A stretch of 64,000 nt of DNA from Gautieria morchelliformis (Eukaryota; Basidiomycota; Agaricomycetes; Gomphales; Gomphaceae): the NCBI GenBank assembly GCA_015179125.1, contig WHVA01000572.1, positions 1 to 64,000 of the forward strand. Direction: 5' to 3'. Below, one piece after another: positions 56,201-64,000 of the stretch. Below the pieces are notes generated by a model. That model worked only from the letters and a program-made list of their open reading frames with translations, did not search any database and was not told the DNA's origin. The position numbers were made by a program, and so were the translations under genes. How positions within the stretch are numbered: the first letter of the stretch is position 1; the number at the start of each line of letters is the position of its first letter.

Positions 56201-56786
56201 TGAGGCGTTCCTCGCCGGTGCCGTCCTGCTCACCGCCCCCGCGCCCGGGGATGCGCCCAAACTCCTCGATAATGAGCGCCATTTTCTGGTCTGCGGTGAG
56301 CGCGGGGTGTGGGGCGACGTCAGCCGCGGGCGACGAGACGCTGTGCGCGTCGTCCAGCGGGGGCGTGGGCGGGCGAGGGCTGGACTCGGGGTCGGGTGGG
56401 CGCGCGCGTGGGCGTGCACGAGTGGAGAGTCGGAGGGCGTGGGCGGGGATGGAGGGCCATGCGTGCGAGGTCGCTGCCCAATATGCCCATGGCGTCGGGC
56501 GCGCCATCCTCGTCGGTGCTGCGTCGTCGGCCGTGTGGCGCGCGAGCAGGGGACACGGGGTATGGCGGTGCTGGGAGATGACGTCCGCGAACGCGGACGC
56601 GCGGCTGAGGAGCCTGACGAGCCACGGCTCGTGGGCCTGCCCGCCGTCGTCGGGCCCCGCGTATGCGTCGTGCTCGTGCGTGCGCACGTGGCCGTCGTGC
56701 TCGTCGCTCACGGAGTCGCGCTCGGAGTCGGTGAGCGTCGCAGGCTGCGAATGCGTGCGGCGGACGTGTGCGGTGTGCGCAGGCAT
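50676..56786 (-). CDS. Sterol 3-beta-glucosyltransferase (UGT80/Atg26-like), about 18 exons
   Basis: This enzyme transfers glucose from UDP-glucose to sterols at membranes. The N-terminal part from ATG 56786-56784 has [11 protein letters not shown] and ERLIAETDA, then a GRAM/PH region in pieces: MGTGEKQ (55780s), [20 protein letters not shown] (55410), [20 protein letters not shown] (54750), [19 protein letters not shown] (54580), and a second GRAM-like part with [11 protein letters not shown] and [17 protein letters not shown] (53350). The catalytic part has [20 protein letters not shown] (52700), [89 protein letters not shown] (the UDP-sugar site), [24 protein letters not shown] and [14 protein letters not shown]. 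It ends [17 protein letters not shown] with TAG 50678-50676. GC content is very high from 52500 to 56800 and near average below. Confidence 0.85.
53195..53238 (-). repeat. GGCTCT hexamer microsatellite in the glucosyltransferase coding region
   Basis: Seven copies of GGCTCT on the plus strand; on the coding minus strand it reads as alternating Ser-Gln. It sits in a disordered linker between the GRAM-like part and the catalytic domain, where length change would be tolerated. Confidence 0.85.
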
Positions 56787-57133
56787 GGCTGCGAGGAATA
56801 AGAATAAGCTGTGGCAGGCCCTGGCGGTACTGCATCTTATTCCAAGACATGCGGGCGCGCTTAGCTCGCGCTTAGGGGGCGCGTGTGGTCAGGGGTGGTG
56901 CGTCATCTCGGATCACGCACTTGGCGCCGCCACGCCTGCCCGAACAAATGAAGGCTGGGCAGGCTGGTAGAGCTCTGTATTGCATGCGAGACAGATGCCG
57001 TCAAACACCTGCATGCCAAGCACGCCAGGCAAAGATGCAGGCAAGCAGGAACGCGACGCCAAACGAGACACGCATGACGTGGCCGCTGACGCGTCTCGGG
57101 ACTCGCCGCGGCGATGCAGCGGGCCCTGGCTGA
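56787..57133. other. Upstream region of the glucosyltransferase gene
   Basis: Likely promoter and 5' leader. The minus strand reads CTTATTCTTATTCCTCGCAG directly before the proposed start, which looks like a splice acceptor, so a non-coding or short coding first exon may exist further right. No other gene seen. Confidence 0.4.
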
Positions 57134-57681
57134 GGCGCGGCGCACCGTGAGTAACAGTCCCGGAACAGCGAACAGCGAATGAGAGCAGCGCGCCAGGTCA
57201 CGTGAGTTTCACGCCGGGGGCGGCATTCGTCGTCATAGGAATTCAAGTCATCACTAGGCTGGGAATCTATCTACTGCTTACCGGGTGAACCTAGTACCCG
57301 TATATCACAAAGGAAGGAATCACGCAATCCTTTGTTATTTCACCGCCGCTCTATAAAGACTCGTCTACAGCACCACAACAGTAGCCCTGTCTGCATCCAA
57401 CCGCTCTCCTGCATCAGTGGGACGACTTGGCCATCGTACACATTCAAGATGGCTACGAGAAATCCAACAACTTGGATTCCTCGTCGCCTCTTCGCACGCG
57501 CGCCCCAAGTTGTCCCGTCGTTGCAAAGCCTGCATGGCGGAACGAGCCCACCTGGGCGCACTAGTGCTCGATAGGGCCATCGTTTGGCGTGCGGCACACC
57601 GTAGCATGTGCTTCACAAGCGTCTTCTCTTCGACGTGGAGAGACTGTTTTGGAAATGTCCGTTGTGCCATGTAGCTTCTCC

Positions 57682-57754
57682 CGACCGTCGTTCTCGCCCG
57701 CGTAGTTAGGATCGTAGGATGCCATCCTAAAAACACGAGTGAGAACGACGGTCG
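57682..57754. repeat. Hairpin 1 of copy A (copy B: 61238-61297)
   Basis: Left arm CGACCGTCGTTCTCGCCCG and right arm CGAGTGAGAACGACGGTCG pair over 19 bases with two non-Watson-Crick positions. The same arms are found in copy B with a shorter loop. Confidence 0.8.
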
Positions 57755-58064
57755 CCAGTTGTGGCCCGGGACACGTCCATGTCTTCAGACGAATCGCTTC
57801 CATCTCCTGTACGACGTGCTTTGTAAAACCAATGCGAACGCGGCCTCGCCTGTGCGCATTCTCCCCGGGCCTCTGGCCGAGCAAAGCTGTTCGCCTTCTG
57901 GGGAGATGAATATGCAGATGCTTGGTTTATTATCATGTTGCCAGGCGTGATCGTGTATGTCCGTGAGATGGCGCATGGGGTCACCTTGCGCCTTGGGCAG
58001 CGTCCCGAGCGAATCGAGATGATTCGTGCGTATGGAGGTTGCGTCCGGCCGCTCCGTAGCAATC

Positions 58065-58133
58065 GGTCACGGGAAAGTGCACTTGTACGATATCCATGTG
58101 TATGGGATTTCATACGCTTGCATGGCCGTGACC
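58065..58133. repeat. Hairpin 2 of copy A (copy B: 61620-61687; extra copy 58393-58443)
   Basis: GGTCACGG at the left pairs with CCGTGACC at the right, and inner GTATGAAATCC (copy B) pairs with GGGATTTCATAC. Copy A has GTACGATATCC, so the inner stem is weaker there. Confidence 0.7.
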
Positions 58134-58980
58134 ACCGTTGTTAATGCTCCGGTTGCGCTTCGAACCATACGATCTACCCAAGCCAGCCCCCGTATCCATC
58201 CATGACTGGGAGCATGCACTCATTGATTCAGGACCCAACCCTCCGTGTTGGGTTTCGAATCAGTGTGTGCGATGGTTTGGCGGACTGATGGCCGTCCTTT
58301 GGGTCATGCCGCTCCAAGCGCTACCGTGCTGAGCGATTCGAGCTGATTCGTGCGTATGGAGGTTGCGTCCAGCCGCTCCGTAGCAATCGGTCACGGCATG
58401 TGGCGTCTGTATGGTATTCCATACGCTTGCATGGCCGTGACCTCGGTTTTTAGGTGGTCGGTTGGGCTTCGAACCATACGATCGATCCATGCCAGTCGAT
58501 CAACATTCTCCGTATCTATGACCGGGAGCATGCACCCACCGACTCGAAACCCAACCCTCCGTGAAATCCTGCCCGCCCTCTGTATGCGATGGCTGGCGGG
58601 CTGATAGGCCGTGCTTCAATGGTTCATGCCGCTCCAAGCGACGGCTACGCACAGTCGCCCGAATGGTGCGTACTAGATGCTGCTGCATAACCACGGCCAC
58701 AGTGGTAGGTAGCCATTGTATGGCGTGGCTATGGCGGGAATACCTGGTGCTCACCCTCCGATTGGACTCGCTCGTCCACTGACCGTTAATCTCTCCGCCG
58801 TCGGCAGGCAGAGGCATTTGGCTCCGTCGTTAGAGTCAAAGGCGAGTAATGGTGTTAACGCTGGAATGACATACGTATGCTGTGCCTGATGGGTGCCAGC
58901 CGCATTCGGTTTATTTGGGTTGTGGGTTGTGGGTCGCGGGGCTAGGAAGGGCAAGGCCAGCACTGGCATGACACACGAAC

Positions 58981-59103
58981 CAGACATGTACGTGTGTTGG
59001 ACAGGGTGCCACAGGCATGGTCGTTCTTTCGATGCAGGCACCGCGTATAATCGGCCACAGAGCGAGCATGCCCGTGGCACCCCGTCCAACAAACGTTCTG
59101 TAT
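58981..59103. repeat. Hairpin 3 of copy A (copy B: 62211-62343)
   Basis: The left arm contains GTTGGACAGGGTGCCAC, the right arm GTGGCACCCCGTCCAAC; with the flanking ACGT and AGAACG pairs the stem is about 30 bases in copy B with few mismatches. Loop about 65 bases. Confidence 0.8.
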
Positions 59104-59293
59104 AATCGGGACCCCCCTGGGGATACGTATGCAGACCGAAAGTGCTTGCTGGAGCACCATGCGAATGAGCGGGTAGTTGGTAGATGGGATCTGTGGTATG
59201 AACGAGTCCTGTCCAGTCGAGGGACGCTTGAGCGAGCGTATCCTTTGATGAACCAGGTGGCGTGTCCATGCTAGTGTGGGCTTCATTTCCATA

Positions 59294-59346
59294 CGACGGT
59301 GATGCGATGGGAACGCCGGATGTACGGCGTTCCCATCCCACCGTCG
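59294..59346. repeat. Hairpin 4 of copy A (copy B: 62525-62576)
   Basis: GATGGGAACGCCG and CGGCGTTCCCATC pair perfectly around a 6-base loop, extended by CGACGG/CCGTCG after a bulge. In copy B both arms carry a lost base, at different positions. Confidence 0.85.
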
Positions 59347-59597
59347 CATGGTGATGCAAGCACACAATAACATTGACACTCCTCATGGCGAATGTTCAAG
59401 TCGGGCGAGGGCAGCTACAGGGAAGCGAACAGTGCGTAGTCACCGCATGGGTGGCATGGACCGGGCGCACGGACATTATGGTGCATGCGCGCAACCTGCT
59501 ACAATACCTGTCTGTCGCACTGCGTGGACGCGCGAGGGCAGAATCGTCGCTGGTGAGCAGTGCTGCCTCCTGCTCGGTGAGTGAAACTCGTTGCTTG

Positions 59598-59670
59598 AAA
59601 TAAGCCCCGTTATCTTTGGACATCGTCTAACCCAGACCAGTGCGATGTCCAACGATTACGGGGCTTATTT
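59598..59670. repeat. Hairpin 5 of copy A
   Basis: Two 28-base arms (59598-59625 and 59643-59670) pair at 26 of 28 positions around a 17-base loop; the outer part is AAATAAGCCCCGT with ACGGGGCTTATTT. Confidence 0.85.
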
Positions 59671-59864
59671 AATTGCACGGCCAGGGCACCACAGTCAACA
59701 GACATTATGATTTTGCATATATCGGGAGACTCACTGGAAATAGGTAGCTTCTTGAGGGACGTTCGAAAGGCCCACTCTGTCGTTGGAACCAGCAATGGTC
59801 ACAAGTCTGGTTACCTGTATTTGTCAAACAATACCCACTGACCTAAGTGAAAACTCGTTGCTTG

Positions 59865-59946
59865 ACATCGGACTGGTCTGGGTAGACGGTTGTCCTGCAA
59901 ACTTGCACGTACGCACGGCAACCGTCTACCCAGAGCAGTCCGATGT
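59865..59946. repeat. Hairpin 6 of copy A (copy B: 62814-62896)
   Basis: The 28-base arms 59865-59892 and 59919-59946 pair at 27 of 28 positions. In copy B the arms are 35 bases (62814-62848 and 62862-62896), pairing at 33 of 35 with a 13-base loop. Confidence 0.9.
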
Positions 59947-60148
59947 GTCCAGCGATTACGGGGCTCATTCTATTGCAGGGCCTGGTGTGGCACCACAGTC
60001 AACAGACATTATGATTTTGCATATATCGGGAGACTCACTGGAAATAGGTAACTTCCCGAGGGACGTTCGAAAGGCCCACTCTGTCGTTGGAACCAGTAAT
60101 GGTCACAAGTCTGGTTACCTGTATTTGTCAAACAATACCCACTGACCT

Positions 60149-60542
60149 CCCATCGTCGATGCAGGCTGAGGAAGAAGAACATAATGGAGACTGGGGGGTT
60201 TAGTGAAATACAGATGAACAAGTGGCTTGGGTAGGAGTTGATATGATTTCCTTACTGCCTAGATACGTTCGCAGGTGCTTTCATTACATGTCCCACATGA
60301 CTACATGAAAGGTACCTGAGCGTCGGTAAATATTGGCAAGCTAGCTGACCACGTGCTCCGTTCCATCAGCGCCACCTTGGCCACGCAAACGCTAACAACG
60401 TGCGCAATAAATCGTTTCTGTCAGGAGACAAGGACGGCTTCTGAATTACTCTTACGGGGTCATCGTTTGCAGGGACGGCGGGAAACTTATAAGGGTATAT
60501 TGACGTTGCCGTGTGAAATAAATATGTGTGTGTATGCTCCTG
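60149..60542. other. Spacer between hairpin-repeat copies; no gene seen
   Basis: About 390 bases joining copy A to copy B. It contains GTATTGACGTTGCCGTG and other unique sequence and no recognisable coding pattern. Confidence 0.5.
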
Positions 60543-62997
60543 CAGGCGCGGCGTACCGTGAGTAATACTGCCAGAACAACGAACAGCGAGTGAGAGTAGC
60601 GCGCCAGGTCACGTGAGTTTGACGCAGCCCTGCGGGGATAGAGTGTCGCAGCCGGGGGCGGCATTCGTCGTTCGCCGTCATAGGAATTCAAGTCATCACT
60701 TCTCGGGTACGTACATACAGAGGTACTCGCTTCGGAACCTAGGCTGGGATCTATCGATTGCTTACCGTGTACTAGTACAGCGTAACCTAGCTTCGTAACC
60801 CGTATGCAAGCAGTGGCTCGGCAAACGCCGTTAAAAATCACAAAGGAAGGAATCACGCAATCCTTTGTTATTTCACCGCCGCAACTACGCTCTATAAAGA
60901 CTCGTCTACAGCACCACAACAGTACTGTAGCCCTGTCTGCATCCAACCACTCTCCTACATCAGTGGGGCGACTTGGCCTTCGTACACATTCAAGATGGGG
61001 TCAGCCATACATGCCATCATCAACTTGATGATATTCCTGACCGCCTCTTCGTACACGCGCCGCAATTTACCCCCTCGTTTCAAAGGCTACATGGCGGAAC
61101 GAGCCCACCTGGGCGCGCTTGTGCTCGAGAGGGTCATGATTTGGCGTGCGGCACACCGTAGCATGTGCTTCACAAGGGTCTTCTCTTCGACGTGGAGAGC
61201 CTGTTTGGAAATGTCCGTTGTGCCATGTAGCTTCTCCCGACCGTCGTTCTCGCCCGCGCGGTTGGCATCCTAAACACGCGAGTGAGAACGACGGTCGCCA
61301 GTTGTGGCCCGGGACATGTCCAGGTCTTTAGACACTCGCTTCCATCTCCTGTACGACGTGCTTTGTAAAACCAATGCGAACGCGGCCTCGCCTGTGCGCA
61401 TTCTCCCCAAGCTCTGGCGAAACTGTTCGCCTTGCGTGGAGATGTATTGGCCTCCAGCGTCTTGGTTTCCTATCATGTTGACAGCCGTGATATTGTACGT
61501 CCCGCGGCGGCTTGGTCGTCAGATGGCCCATGGGGTCACCTTGGCCATCGGGCACCGTCCCGAGCGATTCGAGATAGCTCGTGCCTATGGAGGTTGCGTC
61601 TGGCCGCTCCATAGCAATCGGTCACGGGAAATGGCACTTGTATGAAATCCATTTGTATGGGATTTCATACGCTTGCATGGCCGTGACCTCTGTTGTTAAT
61701 GCTTCGGTTGCGCGTCGAACCATACGATCTATCCAAGCCAGTCGATCAAAATTGGCCGTATCCATGACCGGGAGCATGCACTCCCTGATTCGGAACCCAA
61801 CCCTCCGTGAAATCCTGCTCGCCCTCTGTATGCGATGGATTGGCGGGCTGATAGACCGTCCTTCAATGGTTCATGCCGCCCAAGCGACGGTCTATAGGCT
61901 ATCACCCCGCCAATCCATCTCTGCCACTGTGCGCGGCACGTTAGCTTTGCCCACTTTCTAATCTCGCAGGACACGGCGAGAAGGCTACGCACAGTCGCCC
62001 GAATGGTGCGTACTAGATGCTGCTGCATAACCACGGTCACAGCGGTAGGTAGCCATTGTATGGCGTGGCTATGGCGGGAATACCTGGTGCTCACCATCCG
62101 GAGCCATTGGACTCTAGATTTCTCTGCCTTCGGCAGGCAGAAGCATTTCGTTAGCTGCACCGTCGTTAGAGTCAAAGGTGAGTAATGGTTTACGACGTAT
62201 GCAAACGAACCAGACATGTACGTTTGTTGGACAGGGTGCCACAGGCGTGTTTGTTCTGTCGCCAGGACGTCGTCGCCGGCACCGCATATAATCGGCCACA
62301 GAGCGAGCATGCCCGTGGCACCCCGTCCAACAAACGTTCTGTATATCGGGACTCCTCGTACGTATGGGGATCGAAAGTGCTCGATGAAGCACCATGCGAG
62401 TGAGCGGTAGTTGGCAGACGGGATCTGTGGTATGCCGAGTCCTGTCCAGTCGAGGACGCTTGAGCGAGCGTATCCTTTGATGAACCAGGTGGCGTATCCA
62501 TGCTAGTGTGGCTTAATTTCCATACGACGGTGATGCGATGGGAAGCCGGGATGTACAGCGTTCCATCCCACCGTCGCATAGTGATTCAAGTACCAAACAT
62601 TGACAGCGTCATGGCGAATGTTCAAGTCGGGCGAGGGCAGCTACAGGGAAGCGAACAGTGCGTAGTCACGTGGGTGGGACGGACCGGGCGCACGCACATT
62701 ATGGCGGATGAAACCCGTACAATGCCTCTTGTGCACTGCGTTGACGCGCGAGGACAGCATCGTTGCTGGTGAGCAGTGCTGCCTCCTGCTCGGTAACTGA
62801 AAACTCGTTGCTTGACATCGGACTGGTCTGGGTAAACGGTTGCCCTGCGTACGTGCAAGATGCAGGGCAGCCGTCTACCCAGACCAGTCCGATGTCCAAC
62901 GATTACGGGTTATTTTATTGCAGGGCCAGGTGTGGAACCACAGTCAACAGACATTATGATTTTGCATATATCCGGAGACTCATTGGAAATAGGTTAA
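60543..62997. repeat. Hairpin-rich repeat, copy B
   Basis: Same order of blocks as copy A, shorter by the tail duplication of A and by part of its middle. It has an extra CGCAGCCCTGCGGGGATAGA insert near 60630 and a longer right arm in the hairpin 61834-61919 that copy A lacks. Spacing of hairpins relative to each other is otherwise kept. Confidence 0.8.
61834..61919. repeat. Hairpin 7, copy B only
   Basis: Left arm GATGGATTGGCGGG...ACCGTC (61834-61860), right arm GACGGTCT...CCCGCCAATCCATC (61886-61919). The right arm has seven extra bases (CCTATAG). In copy A at the same place (about 58584) only the left arm exists. Confidence 0.8.
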
Positions 62998-63029
62998 TTG
63001 CCTGATGTCCTTACGGCTGACTGGTCTAA

Positions 63030-63230
63030 AAACCCTTTCCTTCCTCCTGGACAGGGTTCCCCTTTCTTCTTGTGTTCATCCATTGCTGCTGCAACAGATT
63101 CAGAGATGATTGCTGCAATGTCTGCCCCTGTGAGATTTGCACAGATTTGTGGTTTATGAGGTTCAGGGCAGTTTGGTGAGATGTGACCAGGTTTTTACAG
63201 TTGTAGCAGGTCCGCATTTCAAACACGCGG
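63030..63230 (-). pseudogene. Retroelement gag fragment with zinc knuckle
   Basis: On the minus strand CYNCK is followed, after a one-base shift, by PGHISPNCPEP, together a CCHC zinc knuckle (C-x2-C-x4-H-x4-C). Downstream reads ICANLTGADIAAIISESVA, then MDEHKKKGEPCPGGRKGF. The pattern is typical of LTR-element nucleocapsid regions. It ends about 30 bases from hairpin-repeat copy B. The fragment is short and no RT or integrase accompanies it. Confidence 0.6.
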
Positions 63231-63316
63231 TGTCATGACCTGTCTGTTGGAATGGGCGACAACTTAGTGTGGTAAGTAGGTTGTGCAATGAGTATGTGTC
63301 AAGCTAGATCAGACTC

Positions 63317-63344
63317 CTCAGTGTGGACAGACACTGAGGAGAAC
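63317..63344. repeat. Perfect 11-bp hairpin
   Basis: CTCCTCAGTGT and ACACTGAGGAG flank a six-base loop GGACAG. It lies just outside the gag fragment; it could be part of the same dead element or an isolated palindrome. Confidence 0.8.
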
Positions 63345-64000
63345 TAACTAGCGCCGCTCCACTCATATATGCAACCCGGCATCCCTATCCAGCCCCACTG
63401 CATCTCCTAGAGACGTGAGTACTATACACAACAGTGTACATGTATCTACAACTTAACTATAATGGAGAATTGACCTGAGGTATCCGTTATCTCCAAACCA
63501 TCTATTTTGTATACCCTAACCTCGACACCCCGCTTTTATGTTCTCCCTGTTCACTCCTCGCCGAAGTTGCCGAACATTTATTCGCTTTCACGTCATTCGC
63601 ACGTAGCAGCGCTATCTGTACCCGATCAACGCCTTCTCCCCGGCTCGATGTTCATCACGGGTCCTATCACCTCCCTGGCTCAAACCCCGTCGGATGCTCC
63701 TCTTATCAGATGACTCCTCCTCTATTTCGCGTGGCTTCACCCTCCCCTTGGGCCACACCTCTTCCATGATCATTCTATTCGCCTTTCGCCGCATTTGCCG
63801 AATGACCATTCACTGCTCGCATCATTCGCCAGCAGGCACACCATCAAACACAATCGACATCCCTTACCCAGCTTGATGGTTCATCACTGGCTCCATCAGC
63901 TTCTCGATCCAACCCCTTTAGGTGTTCATATGGCCAGAATGCATTCACGGGATGTCCTACCCATAGGTCGTGTGGGATCCACCAGCAGACGAAGAGTCCA
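63345..64000. other. Right end of window, no supported gene
   Basis: Unique sequence with two loosely similar segments (63580-63660 and 63800-63890) sharing CATTCGC, GATGTTCATCAC/GATGGTTCATCAC and a following CTCCAT/CTCCCT. They may be an old tandem repeat. No coding match. Confidence 0.4.

Larger units (their letters stand above)
57134..60148. repeat. Hairpin-rich repeat, copy A
   Basis: This block and copy B (60543-62997) are diverged direct copies. Both begin GGCGCGGCG(C/T)ACCGTGAGTAA, contain GCGCGCCAGGTCACGTGAG, TCTATAAAGACTCGTC and CACACCGTAGCATGTGCTTC, and end with ACAGACATTATGATTTTGCA. Along the way lie at least six separate inverted repeats with 19-35 bp arms. Copy A has its own internal tandem duplication (59583-59845 and 59849-60148). 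No protein family is recognisable in any frame, so open frames here are probably accidental. Confidence 0.8.

Noticed and set aside
55974..56970. 345-codon plus-strand frame (55933-56970)
   Set aside because: Lies opposite the N-terminal exon of the glucosyltransferase, which has recognisable motifs; the plus frame has none.
57332..62899. Many 60-210 codon frames in the hairpin repeats
   Set aside because: Frames are not conserved between copy A and copy B, and they run through both arms of hairpins, so they are probably not genes.

Overview
The window looks like nuclear DNA of a filamentous basidiomycete, most likely an Agaricomycete. Evidence: genes cut by many 50-80 bp introns with GTRNGT donors and CTAAC-type branch sites; a polyporopepsin-type A1 aspartic protease; a delta-9 desaturase fused to cytochrome b5; a BTB/POZ gene; a C2-NACHT-WD40 NLR; an ATG26-like sterol glucosyltransferase; and Ty3, Helitron and hAT elements of fungal type. 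No rRNA, CRISPR or bacterial-style operon is visible.

Layout. 1-3810: 5' part of a Ty3/gypsy retrotransposon on the minus strand (LTR, gag, protease-RT), running off the left edge. 4455-29421: about 25 kb of five Helitrons in one orientation, end to end. Each starts with TC and ends with CTAG behind a GC-rich hairpin. H1, H2 and H3 carry broken RepHel genes; H4 and H5 are non-autonomous. H1, H2 and H5 also carry tandem cassettes that look like short intron plus mini-exon units. 29553-30231: truncated sugar-porter pseudogene beside the last Helitron. 30872-33421 (-): aspartic protease. 36095-37123 (-): BTB protein. 37175-37715 (-): weak secreted-protein candidate. 38000-39906 (-): delta-9 fatty-acid desaturase. 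40236-40857: small hAT-like element carrying a fragment of a host gene. 42319-47496 (+): NLR with 14 WD40 blades. 47961-49103: inverted-repeat element. 50676-56786 (-): sterol glucosyltransferase. 57134-62997: two diverged copies of a 2.5-3 kb repeat built from consecutive long hairpins. 63030-63230: gag zinc-knuckle remnant.

The host genes do not form an obvious cluster. The desaturase and the sterol glucosyltransferase both act on membrane lipids, the protease is secreted, and the NLR is probably an allorecognition or immune receptor. Nearly every spliced gene keeps its splice sites and motifs but has several isolated one-base indels. H2 differs from H1 in the same way. This suggests either recent decay or, more simply, residual indel errors in a long-read assembly. 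Gene limits below are therefore given as spliced models read by eye, with frame breaks noted.
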